Program-made: the position numbers and the translations under genes | In this document: positions 1 through 8,669 of the stretch, one piece after another | Layout: each line of letters opens with the position of its first letter | Position numbering within the stretch: the stretch's first letter is position 1 | DNA from: UBA6623 sp965248235 | GTDB taxonomy: Bacteria; Acidobacteriota; Terriglobia; Bryobacterales; UBA6623 | Assembly (NCBI GenBank): GCA_965248235.1 | Contig: CBDFIU010000005.1 | Span: 1,240,001 to 1,304,000, forward strand | Direction: 5' to 3' | DNA length: 64,000 bases | The notes under the pieces: generated by a model | Databases searched by the model: none | What the model was told of the DNA's origin: nothing | The model's input: only the letters and a program-made list of their open reading frames with translations

Positions 1-1233
1 CTGACGACGGGCGGGGTCATACAGGGTTCCCTGACGAAGCATGGCGCACAGCACGGCCAGAAGTCGGTCCGCAAGACCGCGCAACGCGCGCCCGTGAGAA
101 TGCCCTCGGCTGCGCAACTGATGGTAATGGTGACGACTGTGGGGGTCGTGTTGGATGCTCACTCTCGCCCAATGGTAGAGCGCGTTGCGTAAACGGTCAT
201 TGCAGCCGCGACGCATCAAGACGGCGATCTTTTTGCCACTGCGGCGCGTGATCGGGGCGCTGCCGCAGTAGGCTCGAAGAGCGGGGTAGTCTCGATGGGC
301 GAGAGCCTGTGAGGCCTCGGCCAGCATCGTGGCGGCGACGACACGTCCGACCCCGGGCAAGGAGAGGATGATCTCGACGTCGCGATGCTGGTGAGGATCC
401 TCGTCGTCCTCGGACGGGGAAGCGAGTTGCTCCAGCAGGGTTTGGAGGCGCCTGGCCAGCTCGGTTCGCTGCTGGGCGATGAGTCGCAGATGAGGAATGA
501 GTAGAAGAGCGTGTTCGCTCGCTGCGTCGGCCGTTCCGGCAGCAAGTTGGAATCCCGGCGCTCGCAGTTCGTTGACGATGTCGGCCGATTGGAGCCGGCG
601 AATGCGGTGGGCGCGAAGCAACTTTTCGATTCGTGCCGGTTTCAGTCGACGAGCCTTTGCGGGGCTGGGAGCCAGTTCCAGCAGGGCCCAGAGCCAAGCT
701 TCGTTGGCGGCTGGGGACAAGCGCAAAAGCTGCGGGTAGTAGCGATAGAGTTGCTCGCGAAGTTGGCAGCTGTTGCGGTTGAAGCTGCTACGCAACTCAT
801 CGTCGAGACGAGTGAGGTCGCGCAGGCGCATCACGAGCGGGTCGTCGACCTCGATGGCATGGAAGCAATGCGGGTCGGTTCGCAGCGAGCAAGCCAAGAC
901 GAAAGCGTCACGGCGGTCGTCTTTGGCGCCGGCCGGGAAATGCCGGTCTCGGAAACGATCGAGTTGTTTCGGGTTAAGGAAGAAAGCCGAGAATCCCCGT
1001 TCGAGCAGCGTTTCGACCAACGCGCCACGCGGGACTTCGATCGCGACCGCGATGGAAGCCGGCGGGCAGCCGGTCAACTCGAGCAGTTGATTGAGGAACT
1101 CGCCGACCGCCGAACCGGAATGAACGACGGTGCGTTCGTGAACGATCTCGCCCTGGGTGTCGAGCAGACAGATTTGATGGGCCTCGGTGGCCCAGTCGAT
1201 ACCGACGAAGAATTGAAATGCAGATGCAGACAA
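1..1233 (-). CDS. IS110-family transposase (DEDD), cut by window edge
   Basis: This frame is open without a stop from a TTG at 1233 to base 1 (411 codons), so the C-terminus lies outside the window. An AAAGGAG ribosome site six bases upstream supports the TTG start. The N-terminal RuvC-like domain shows the IS110 DEDD set: D13 in GIDWA, E66 in AIEVPRG and D106/D109 in KDDRRDA. The C-terminal Transposase_20-type part has LPGVG (helix-hairpin-helix-like) and CGSAPITRRSGK. IS110 enzymes excise and insert through a circular intermediate and, in studied members, are guided by an element-encoded bridge RNA. I read the family from these motifs; membership of the IS110 or IS1111 subgroup is not resolved. 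It may be intact, because the visible length already equals typical family length. Confidence 0.9.
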   Translation of the reverse strand, partial: MSASAFQFFVGIDWATEAHQICLLDTQGEIVHERTVVHSGSAVGEFLNQLLELTGCPPASIAVAIEVPRGALVETLLERGFSAFFLNPKQLDRFRDRHFPAGAKDDRRDAFVLACSLRTDPHCFHAIEVDDPLVMRLRDLTRLDDELRSSFNRNSCQLREQLYRYYPQLLRLSPAANEAWLWALLELAPSPAKARRLKPARIEKLLRAHRIRRLQSADIVNELRAPGFQLAAGTADAASEHALLLIPHLRLIAQQRTELARRLQTLLEQLASPSEDDEDPHQHRDVEIILSLPGVGRVVAATMLAEASQALAHRDYPALRAYCGSAPITRRSGKKIAVLMRRGCNDRLRNALYHWARVSIQHDPHSRHHYHQLRSRGHSHGRALRGLADRLLAVLCAMLRQGTLYDPARRQ

Positions 1234-1457
1234 GACAGACTCCTTTCGCCAGCCGCCGCAACCAACGGCACCCCTGTACTGGCGCTCGAACAAACGGCGC
1301 GAACTCCCCACTGGGCTTTCGGTTGCGGACCACACCGGGAGGGCGCAAGTCCCCCCAAGGCGTTCGATCGCAGGGGGCGAAGGGCGCTCCTCTCGGGTGG
1401 CCGGTCTTCTATGAACTACCGCGCTGGGCAGCCACTCTGGAAGGGTACAGGGGTGCA
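1234..1457 (-). other. Untranslated leader of the IS110 element; candidate bridge-RNA region
   Basis: No open frame here looks like a protein. The 224 bases sit directly upstream of the transposase start. In IS110-subgroup elements the left non-coding end carries the promoter and the structured bridge RNA. GC-rich self-complementary stretches are visible, for example around 1330-1400. I could not locate the element's left terminus or its core dinucleotide, so the RNA call is only positional inference. Confidence 0.3.
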
Positions 1458-1709
1458 ACATAAATGTGGAACATCCCTCCAACCATCCGAGCAATAGAAT
1501 CAGAGGCGTGGACGAAAGTCCGCGCTCGGCCCGGTTCACCGCGGTTCACCGGGCTTGAGTCGCAATAGGCCGGGCCCTTGTAGGGCCGGTTAAGAAGGCA
1601 CATCACCCGTTACCAGGCCATTTCAACGGCCTTTTCGCGCCGAGGCTTTAGCCATAGCCCAACCAACGGATGGAGGCGCTCGGGGCCGCCGATTCTCCCA
1701 CATTTATGT
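1458..1709. repeat. 252-bp foldback (MITE-like) element
   Basis: The ends are a perfect 12-bp inverted repeat, ACATAAATGTGG at 1458-1469 and CCACATTTATGT at 1698-1709. Just inside, CCTCCAACCATCCG (from about 1476) pairs imperfectly with CGGATGGAGG (about 1667). Internal hairpins include GCGTGGAC-GAAA-GTCCGCGC (1506-1525), which has a GNRA-type loop when read on the plus strand, and GCCCGGT/ACCGGGC (about 1529-1555). No coding frame is credible. It lies between the IS110 leader and the TPR gene. It could be a miniature element, or a structured RNA associated with the IS110 left end. Confidence 0.5.
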
Positions 1710-1810
1710 CGCGCACCCCGGCGGGGGCGCGGAAGGTCAGACAAATCGGCACGAACGCCGCCGCGTTGGCCCACGAGTTGTCTTGATTCTCGTGGACGGA
1801 CTCGGGAAAC

Positions 1811-4399
1811 TCACCGATCGCCGGGAGACGCTGGCTTCCGGATTGCTTCCAGCCGCCGCAGCGCCTGCTCGACCTCTGGGTCCCCGGGCTTGAGGCTTGC
1901 CGCCTGGCGCAGCTCCCGCTCGCCTTCGTTGGGCCGGCCGGAGCGCGCGTAGATCAGGCCGAGGTTCTTGTGAAGCTCGAATTGCTCGGGGCATTCGCCG
2001 CACTCGTTTAACGCTTCGCTGAGTTGAGCGACGGCGCGGTCCCAATCGCAGGCGGCGGCGGATAGGAGAGCGAATTCCCGCGGCAACCCGGCGCGGCTGT
2101 TGATTTGACGCCGACTCCGCCAGGCCTCGAATCGCGACCGGTACGCGGCGGCTTGCTCCGGGTCGCCCGATCGCGGGGCTTCAGACAGGTTAAAGAGCGC
2201 CTCGGCGTGTTCCGGGTCGGCCTTGAGCGCGTTGCGCCAATGCGGAACCGCGGCGTTGGGGCCTTCTAGGTCCCGGGTAATTAGGCCCAATTGGAAATGC
2301 CCCGCGGCATTCCCGGGAGCCGCCTCGATCAGGTTTCGCAGCCGATCCGCCGCGGCCGGCCCGTTGCCGAGCCTTTTCTCGACTAGGGCTAACAGATAGA
2401 GAGGTTCGGTGAAGTCCGGGGCGAGGGCGACCGCCCGTTGCAACTCGGCCCGCGCTTCTTCATTGCGTCCCAGATCGTACAAACAACGGCCACGGTGGTA
2501 GCGCACCTGTGAAGAGTCCGGCGCCAAAGCCGCGGCCCGAGTGAAAGAGGCCAGCGCGCCTTCGAGGTCCAACTTGGCGGTCAGAGCACCCCCAACATTC
2601 AAATGGGCCTGTGCGCTCCTGGGATTGAGCTCCGCGATTCTGTGAAGTCTGGTGAGGGCCTCCTCGGCCCGGTTCGTCCGCATAAAGAGTATTCCCAAGC
2701 CCGTCAATACCTTGAGATCGTCGGGGAGCAGCTCTTCAGCTTTGCGCAGAGATCGTTCGGCCGGCTCCCATTGATCGAGCGCGGCCAGCGTCAAGCCGTG
2801 GTTGACGTAAGCGGCAGCATAGCCGGGGTCGTCCTCCGCGGCACGGCGGAAGAGTCGCTCGGCTTCGGAGTTGCGTCCGAGCTTGGCGTAGAGGACGCCC
2901 AAATTGTTGTGGGCTTCGGCGAATTGCGGATCGACCGCGACCGCCGTCCGCAATGCGCGCTCGGCCTCGATAAACCGGCCCCCTTCCATATGAAGGATGC
3001 CCAAATCGTTGTGCGCCTGGGCCAAATCGGGGTCCCGGGTAGCCGCTTTCTCGAGAGCCGCGATGCGTTCGGCGGGGTCGGCGCGCAATCTCGCCAGTGC
3101 CAACGAGACTCCGTAGTGCGGCGCGGCATGGCGCGGATTCAGGCGTATCGCCTGGCGGTATTCTCGAAGCGCCGCTTCCGGGTCGCCTTGTTCAAGATAG
3201 GTGTCGCCCCGGCCTCGCGCGCTTCTCGCCATGTTCGCGGTGCGCTCCAGGTGCTTGCGTTCTTCAAATAAGGCCGATTCAGCGCGCGCGGCCTCGCTGT
3301 CGCCGAGTTTCTGTAAGACCGACAGCAGTTCAAAGCGGGCCTCGCGCAGCTCCGGGTTGAGCTTCTTGGCGCGTTCGAGGCTTCGCCGGGCCGGTTCGAG
3401 TTTTTGCTGCCGCGCCAAGGCGACGCCGAGGTTGTAGTGGACCTCCGCGTCCTGGGGTTGTCGCGCCGCTGCTTGCCGCAGCGCCTCTTCGGCTCGCTCG
3501 AACATCCCGAGTTCGCGAAAAGCGATTCCGCGAACCACGAGGATCTCGAATGCCTCGGCTTCGGTGGGCGGCGTCTCGAAGCCGCCCTCGGTTACATAGA
3601 TCGCTTCCTGGTGCCGGTGGCTGTTGGCGAGCGCCTTCGCCGCCCCAAGCCGCGCCGGGTGGTCTTCAGGGTCAAGTTGCAGCGCGAGCCGATATTGCTC
3701 GGCGGCTTCGGAATAACGCTCGGCCTTGGCATGGGCCGCCGCCAAGTTGAAACGCCCCTCGAAATGATTCGGGTGCGCCTCGACCAACTCGACGAGGACA
3801 GCGACGGCCTTCTCCGTTTCGCCATGATTCGAGTGAGCGAGGCCCAGCAAGAGCGCGGATTCCACGTTGCCGGGTTGGATTTCCAGCACGCGCCGCAGCC
3901 GGCTGATAGCGGCCGCGGAACGTCGCCGCGCCATGTTCGCCTGCGCCAGACGGTAAAGCGCATCAACCGATTTCGGATCGATTTCGACGGCCACTGCGAA
4001 TTCTCGCTCGGCGCCCCCCATGTCGCCCTGATCCGCCAACACCGACCCCAGCGCCATGCGCGCGTCGAGGAATCGGGGCCGCAGCGCCGCGGTCTCTTTC
4101 AGATGCGGGAGAGCGGCGTCGAGCCGGCGCTGTTTCAGATGCGCCAGCGCGAGGTTGAAGCGCGGTCGCCAGTCGCTGGTGTCGAACTCGATGGCCTTTT
4201 GGAATGCGGGGACGGCGCAGTCGAGGTCATCGTGGCGAGCCAGGTGCTCGCCCTTGGCGTTGTAGTTCTCCGCCGACGGATCCCGCGCCAGGGAGGCTTC
4301 GATCGCGGGCGAGGCCGCGCAGGGCGTTTGGGCTGAAACCGGGAGCGCGGTAAGCGTGACGGCTGCCACGACCGCCCAAGCATAGATCAAGCGCGACAC
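1811..4399 (-). CDS. Secreted tetratricopeptide-repeat protein
   Basis: An 862-residue protein made almost entirely of TPR units after a signal peptide (SRLIYAWAVVAAVTLTALPVSAQ). I chose the GTG at 4399 because it places the signal peptide at the N-terminus. The longer frame from 4462 begins inside a dispersed repeat and translates repeat sequence (MLCPSGDEKCG), so it is probably spurious. About twenty 34-residue repeats run to the C-terminus, with typical signatures such as AHNNLGVLYAKLGRNSEAERLFRRA. Proteins of this kind are periplasmic scaffolds; no enzymatic domain is seen. It stands alone, downstream of the SDR operon end on the same strand. No specific function can be assigned. Confidence 0.85.
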   Translation of the reverse strand: MSRLIYAWAVVAAVTLTALPVSAQTPCAASPAIEASLARDPSAENYNAKGEHLARHDDLDCAVPAFQKAIEFDTSDWRPRFNLALAHLKQRRLDAALPHLKETAALRPRFLDARMALGSVLADQGDMGGAEREFAVAVEIDPKSVDALYRLAQANMARRRSAAAISRLRRVLEIQPGNVESALLLGLAHSNHGETEKAVAVLVELVEAHPNHFEGRFNLAAAHAKAERYSEAAEQYRLALQLDPEDHPARLGAAKALANSHRHQEAIYVTEGGFETPPTEAEAFEILVVRGIAFRELGMFERAEEALRQAAARQPQDAEVHYNLGVALARQQKLEPARRSLERAKKLNPELREARFELLSVLQKLGDSEAARAESALFEERKHLERTANMARSARGRGDTYLEQGDPEAALREYRQAIRLNPRHAAPHYGVSLALARLRADPAERIAALEKAATRDPDLAQAHNDLGILHMEGGRFIEAERALRTAVAVDPQFAEAHNNLGVLYAKLGRNSEAERLFRRAAEDDPGYAAAYVNHGLTLAALDQWEPAERSLRKAEELLPDDLKVLTGLGILFMRTNRAEEALTRLHRIAELNPRSAQAHLNVGGALTAKLDLEGALASFTRAAALAPDSSQVRYHRGRCLYDLGRNEEARAELQRAVALAPDFTEPLYLLALVEKRLGNGPAAADRLRNLIEAAPGNAAGHFQLGLITRDLEGPNAAVPHWRNALKADPEHAEALFNLSEAPRSGDPEQAAAYRSRFEAWRSRRQINSRAGLPREFALLSAAACDWDRAVAQLSEALNECGECPEQFELHKNLGLIYARSGRPNEGERELRQAASLKPGDPEVEQALRRLEAIRKPASPGDR

Positions 4400-4424
4400 T
4401 CCATTGCGAGTCCAGTGTATCGAA

Positions 4425-4481
4425 CCTAACCCGCATTTCTCATCGCCTGACGGGCAAAGCACACGATAGGCCCGCCATTAC
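4425..4481 (-). repeat. Dispersed palindromic repeat, family 1, copy a
   Basis: A 57-bp intergenic sequence nearly identical (two mismatches) to 40756-40812 and related to the larger palindrome at 18197-18273 and the half unit at 41953-42004. It contains CCGCATTTCTCATCGCCTGA. It lies just upstream of the TPR gene start. Confidence 0.75.
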
Positions 4482-4508
4482 CGCGTTGGGGTCGCGAGGA
4501 AATGCACG

Positions 4509-5294
4509 CTAAAACCGCATGCCCGTGAAGCCGCCGTCCACGTAGACGGCCGTTCCCGTGATGAAGCTGCCGCCGGCTCGTGAGACCAGCAACAATGCGG
4601 CGCCGACCAATTCGCTGGGTTCGCCGAAACGTGCCATCGGGGTTTGTCCCATGATGAGGGCGACGCGCTCGGGATCGAGGATCTTGCGGTTCTGCTCGGC
4701 GGGAAAGAAACCGGGGCAAAGCGCATTGACGCGAACACCGCGGGGGGCGAATTCACGAGCGACATTTTGCGTCAAGTTGACAACAGCGGCTTTCGACGCC
4801 GAGTAGGCGAATACGCGCGACAGAGGAAGGTGCGCCGTCACGCTGCCTATGTTCAAAATCGACCCGCCCTCGGACTGCGAACTCATCGAAGGGCCGAAGA
4901 TCTGGCATCCCCAATGGGTCGCGGTCAGGTTGGTTTCGAGTACTCGCCGCCAATCGTCGTCGGTGATGTCTTCGTAGGGCGTGGCGGAGTTGACGCCCGC
5001 GCAGTTGACCAAGATGTCGACTTGCCCGTGCCGATCGATGGTCGCGTCGTGTAATTGCTGTATGGATTCGCGCGAGGTTACGTCGACACTGAGAAAGCCG
5101 GATGCGCCACCCAGGGTTTCGATAGCCTCGGTTCGGGCTTGCCCTCGTTCCCGCGAACGGCCCGCGACGACGACATAGGCGCCGGCTTGCGCCAAGCCGT
5201 CGCACAGCGCCCCCCCGAGAACGCCCGTCCCGCCGATGACGACGGCGACTTGGCCTTGCAGGCTAAAGAGTGAATCTAGATAGTCGTTAGGCAT
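4509..5294 (-). CDS. SDR-family oxidoreductase, sugar-acid type
   Basis: A 261-residue classical short-chain dehydrogenase. The nucleotide-binding loop reads GGTGVLGG near residue 22, the structural motif is NCAG, and the catalytic YSASK is present with the upstream serine in NIGSVTAH. The C-terminal GTAVYVDGGF is typical of the family. Family knowledge: close SDRs reduce keto-sugars or keto-acids such as fructuronate or 5-keto-gluconate. Its place as the last gene of an operon with an IlvD/Edd sugar-acid dehydratase (6672-8375) and a transporter supports a role in sugar-acid catabolism. The exact substrate cannot be read from the sequence. Confidence 0.85.
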   Translation of the reverse strand: MPNDYLDSLFSLQGQVAVVIGGTGVLGGALCDGLAQAGAYVVVAGRSRERGQARTEAIETLGGASGFLSVDVTSRESIQQLHDATIDRHGQVDILVNCAGVNSATPYEDITDDDWRRVLETNLTATHWGCQIFGPSMSSQSEGGSILNIGSVTAHLPLSRVFAYSASKAAVVNLTQNVAREFAPRGVRVNALCPGFFPAEQNRKILDPERVALIMGQTPMARFGEPSELVGAALLLVSRAGGSFITGTAVYVDGGFTGMRF

Positions 5295-5400
5295 GGTCGG
5301 TGACCTGTTTCATCCGCGCTATGGCGGCACGCGAGGCCGCTTCCGATCGTATAGAGAGATTCCATAGGATACCGAAACGAAAATCCGCAATCCGCTTTGC

Positions 5401-6650
5401 TCAGCCGATCAGTTCCATGAACCCCAGCACCGCCGTATAGAGCATGTAGAAAGTAAACAAGACCGTGACCGCCAGGCCGAGGTTCATCAGCCGCGAGTTT
5501 TCGTGGAGTCCAACAACGTCTTTCTTGAGCAACAGCAGTGCCGTCAAGACCGCCATCACCGGCATGATCACCGGGCTGATGGCTTGCGAGGCGATCATGA
5601 TCGCGACCGGGCTTCCGCCGAAAATCGGAATCACAAGGCCCACCGAGGCGCAGACGGCAACCAAGATGCGATAGGACGGGCGGCGGACATCTCGCGGTAG
5701 ATCCAGATAATCGGAAAGCAGCCAAACGCCCAGCAAGTAATTGGGGAACAGCGACGAAGCCCGGCCGACACGATGCCCACGACGAAGAGCATCGCCGCGA
5801 GTGAGCCGGCCAGAGGTTCGAGCGCTTGGATCATGTCAACCGCGTGGCGCACTTCCATGCCGCGCACGAAAAGCGTTCCGGCGGCGGCGGCCATGATGGC
5901 CACGTTGATGACGAGCATCATCGTGACCGAGACGAAAGCGTCGCGATGCTCGGTCTTGAAGTCGTTCGGCGTCCAGCCTTTTTCGATCACCAGGGTGCCG
6001 CGGGTGATGAGGCAAACTCCGGCCATCGTTGTTCCCACCATACCCGCGATCAATAGTTGGGCATTGCCTTCGCGAGGTACGGACGGGATCAGCCCTCGAA
6101 GGAATGCGGTCGGCTCGGGCAGCACCGTCAGCATCGTTGCGATGAAGCAAAACCCCATGGCCGCGACTAAGATCGCCAAGACTTTCAAGAACGCCTGATG
6201 GCGGCCAATCCAAAAGAGTCCGTAGAGCAACAGGCTGAAAAACAGCGCCGAGTAGAGCGTTGGGACGCCCCCGCCGTCGGCGGTCAGCGGGATGGTCGCC
6301 TCGCGTACGACGTCCGTCACGATGCCCATCACGCCGATGATCGAGGCGATTTGGGTGGTCATCAACCCGGCCATGACGAAGATCGCCGCCGCCGCTCCGA
6401 AATGCTCTCGGAAGTTGTGAAGCAGCGTCTTGCCGGTGACGATGGTGGCTTTGCTGATCGCCACGAACATGATGTAGGTGAAAAGCGAGGCAACGACGCC
6501 GGTCCAAATCAGCGACAGCCCGTACTTGGCCCCGGCCGCGGCCATGGTGGTGACGCTGCCGGTCCCGATGACGTAGCCGATGAGGAAAACGCCGGGGGCG
6601 ATCGACGAGGCGAATTGCTTGAGGCGTTCGAAGGTGGAGGTTTCCGTCAT
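5401..6650 (-). pseudogene. Nramp-like transporter, frameshifted near 5757
   Basis: Two frames join into one Nramp-superfamily membrane protein of about 415 residues with roughly 11 hydrophobic segments. The first frame (6650 downward) reads through VVGIVSAGL. The natural continuation SSLFPNYLLGVWLLSDYLDLPRD is in another frame ending at 5401, so one base is missing around 5757. The usual metal-binding motifs are absent: where TM1 normally has DPGN this protein has GYVIGTGS, and the TM6 region has AGVCLITRG instead of MPH. It therefore resembles Nramp-related transporters of non-metal substrates. It lies 21 bases downstream of the sugar-acid dehydratase, so uptake of an organic substrate is plausible. 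The frameshift could be real or a sequence error. Confidence 0.75.
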
Positions 6651-6671
6651 GGGGTCTAATGCCGGGGCCGT

Positions 6672-8375
6672 CTATCGCCCGTTCCTGCTGACGGCGCGGA
6701 GGAACTCGAAGTCACAGCCTTGGTGCGCTTGGGTTACTTGGTCGAGGAAGAGTTTGCCGTAGCCGCGCTCGTAGTGCGCCGGGGCCGGCGGTCGATCGGC
6801 CAGACGCCGCTTGATTTCGTTTTCCTCCACGCGCAACTCGATTTTGCGATTGGGGACGTCGAGCTCGATTTCGTCGCCGGTTTGTACGGCTGCCAGCGGT
6901 CCTCCAATGGCCGCTTCGGGGGACACATGCAATACGTCGGTTCCGAAGCTGGTGCCGCTCATGCGGGCGTCGCTGATGCGGACGATATCCAGCACGCCGC
7001 GCCTGAGCAGCTTCGCGGGAATCGGCAAGTGGCCCCATTCGGGGAACCCGGGGCCGCCCTTGGGACCCGCGTTCTGAAGCACCAAGACCGAGTTTTCGTC
7101 GATCTCGAGGTCCTCGTCGTCGATGTGGGCGCGCAACTTCTTGTAGTCGTCGAAGACGACGGCTTTTCCCCGATGGGTCAACAGATGCGGCGAGGCGGCG
7201 GTCTGCTTGATGACGGCGCCGTCAGGCGCGAGGTTTCCGTAGAGAATCGCCGTCCCGCCCTCCCGGCCGCGGGGATTGTCGAGAGTGCTGATCACGTCGC
7301 GGTTCGAGCATTTGGCATCGCCGAAGTTCTCGAAGATGGTTTTGCCGTTGGCCGTCGGTAAGTCGTGCAACAGGGGGAGGATCTCTTTCATGACGGCGGG
7401 TAGTCCTCCGGCGTAGTAGAAGTCTTCCATCAAGTATTCGCCCGACGGTTTGACGTTGGTAATGAAAGGCGTCTCGCGGGAGAGCCGGTCGAAATCGTCG
7501 AGGCTTAGATCGACGCCGAGGCGGCCGGCGATGGCAATCAAGTGGACGACGGCATTGGTTGATCCGCCGACGGCCATGTCGGCGCGGACAGCGTTTTCGA
7601 AGGCGCTCTTGGTGAGAATCGCCGACGGCCGCAGGTCCTCGTCGACCATCTCGACGGCGCGGCGGCCGCTTGCCTCGGCAAGCTGGTAACGGCGGGAATC
7701 GGGTGCCGGAATGGCGGCATTGCCGGGCAGCGTCATCCCCAAGGCTTCGGCCATCGAAGCCATCGTCGAGGCGGTGCCCATGACGGTGCAATGGCCGGCG
7801 CTGCGCGAGATACAGCTTTCGATTTCGCAGATTTGCTCTTCAGTGATACGCCCCGCTTTGAGCTCTTCAAACACGCGCCGGCCGTCGGTGCCCGAGCCGA
7901 CCGCTTGCGTGCCCCAGCGTCCGCTCAGCATCGGACCGCCGGTCACCATGATGGCGGGAAGGTCGGCGCAGGCGGCCCCCATCAGTTGCGCGGGCGTTGT
8001 CTTGTCGCAGCCCGAGAGCAGCACAACGCCGTCGATCGGGTTGGCGGAAATCGATTCCTCGACGTCCATCGACATCAGATTGCGGAACAGCATCGTGGTG
8101 GGCTTCATGAAAAGCTCGCCGAGCGAGATGGTGGGGAATTCCAGCGGCACGCCCCCGGCGGCCCACACGCCGCGTTTGACGGCCTCGGCCACTTGGCGCA
8201 GGTGGGCGTTGCATTGAGTCAGCTCGCTCCAGGAATTGCAGATCCCGATGACGGGCTTGCCGTTGAATATTTCCGGGCCAAGGCCTTCGGCGCGCAACGC
8301 CGTGCGCCGGGCGAAGTTTTCGTATTCGTCGCCCACGAACCATTGGTAGCTGCGCAGTGTTTTGGGATCCCGCAT
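6672..8375 (-). CDS. IlvD/Edd-family dehydratase (sugar-acid dehydratase)
   Basis: A 567-residue dehydratase of the IlvD/Edd family, which removes water from 2,3-dihydroxy acids or aldonic acids using an Fe-S cluster. The likely cluster cysteines are C46 (GICNSWSEL), C123 (SGCDKTTPAQ) and C196 (AGHCTVMGTAST). GGSTNAVVHL and the C-terminal PEAAIGGPLA region are also family features. The length fits the arabinonate/xylonate dehydratase branch (about 570-580) as well as dihydroxyacid dehydratase. The context of an SDR and a transporter on the same strand, without ilv genes, favours sugar-acid catabolism over branched-chain amino acid synthesis. It is the first gene of the three-gene operon. Confidence 0.88.
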   Translation of the reverse strand: MRDPKTLRSYQWFVGDEYENFARRTALRAEGLGPEIFNGKPVIGICNSWSELTQCNAHLRQVAEAVKRGVWAAGGVPLEFPTISLGELFMKPTTMLFRNLMSMDVEESISANPIDGVVLLSGCDKTTPAQLMGAACADLPAIMVTGGPMLSGRWGTQAVGSGTDGRRVFEELKAGRITEEQICEIESCISRSAGHCTVMGTASTMASMAEALGMTLPGNAAIPAPDSRRYQLAEASGRRAVEMVDEDLRPSAILTKSAFENAVRADMAVGGSTNAVVHLIAIAGRLGVDLSLDDFDRLSRETPFITNVKPSGEYLMEDFYYAGGLPAVMKEILPLLHDLPTANGKTIFENFGDAKCSNRDVISTLDNPRGREGGTAILYGNLAPDGAVIKQTAASPHLLTHRGKAVVFDDYKKLRAHIDDEDLEIDENSVLVLQNAGPKGGPGFPEWGHLPIPAKLLRRGVLDIVRISDARMSGTSFGTDVLHVSPEAAIGGPLAAVQTGDEIELDVPNRKIELRVEENEIKRRLADRPPAPAHYERGYGKLFLDQVTQAHQGCDFEFLRAVSRNGR

Positions 8376-8519
8376 GGGGATTACGATAGCACCGGGGCTC
8401 GGGAGCCGACGGATTTGTCACTGCGTAGGCTGCCATGAATACCCATGGGGAGTTGGCGTTCTTTCTCTCGCGCGGCGAGAGCCTCATCCGAAGGCGTTTT
8501 GCCACATCGCCTGCTCCGG

Positions 8520-8612
8520 AGCCGCGAAGCGGCGGCGGGAATTTAGCCTAGGGGGGGAGCCAAAGGCGGAACCCTGGGTTCGGAGACAACGGGGTTGAGC
8601 CCTGAAAGGGCG
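8520..8612 (-). repeat. 93-bp dispersed repeat, family 2, copy a
   Basis: Reverse complement of a second 93-bp copy at 20171-20263. Shared blocks in the same order are CGCCCTTTCAGGGCT, a CCCAGGGTT...CGC core, and CCCGCCGCCGCTTCGCGGCT. Each block is itself palindromic. It occupies the intergenic space between the divergent dehydratase and CRTAC1-type genes, and an upstream ATG at 8595 lies inside it. Confidence 0.7.
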
Positions 8613-8669
8613 GAGGGAACTATCCCATCGACCCGACCGACGTTCCCGGCTGTTCTACCCTACAAAGAG

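Noticed and set aside
511..1497. A 328-codon open frame on the plus strand across the left end
   Set aside because: It is the shadow of the IS110 transposase, whose frame on the other strand carries all catalytic motifs and a proper ribosome site.
1500..1560. Resemblance of GACGAAAGTCC to the conserved GAGGAAAGTCC of RNase P RNA
   Set aside because: Other universally conserved RNase P blocks are missing; the similarity comes from a simple GAAA-loop hairpin.
3404..4336. 310-codon frame antisense to the TPR gene
   Set aside because: High-GC shadow frame; the TPR frame on the other strand is clearly coding.
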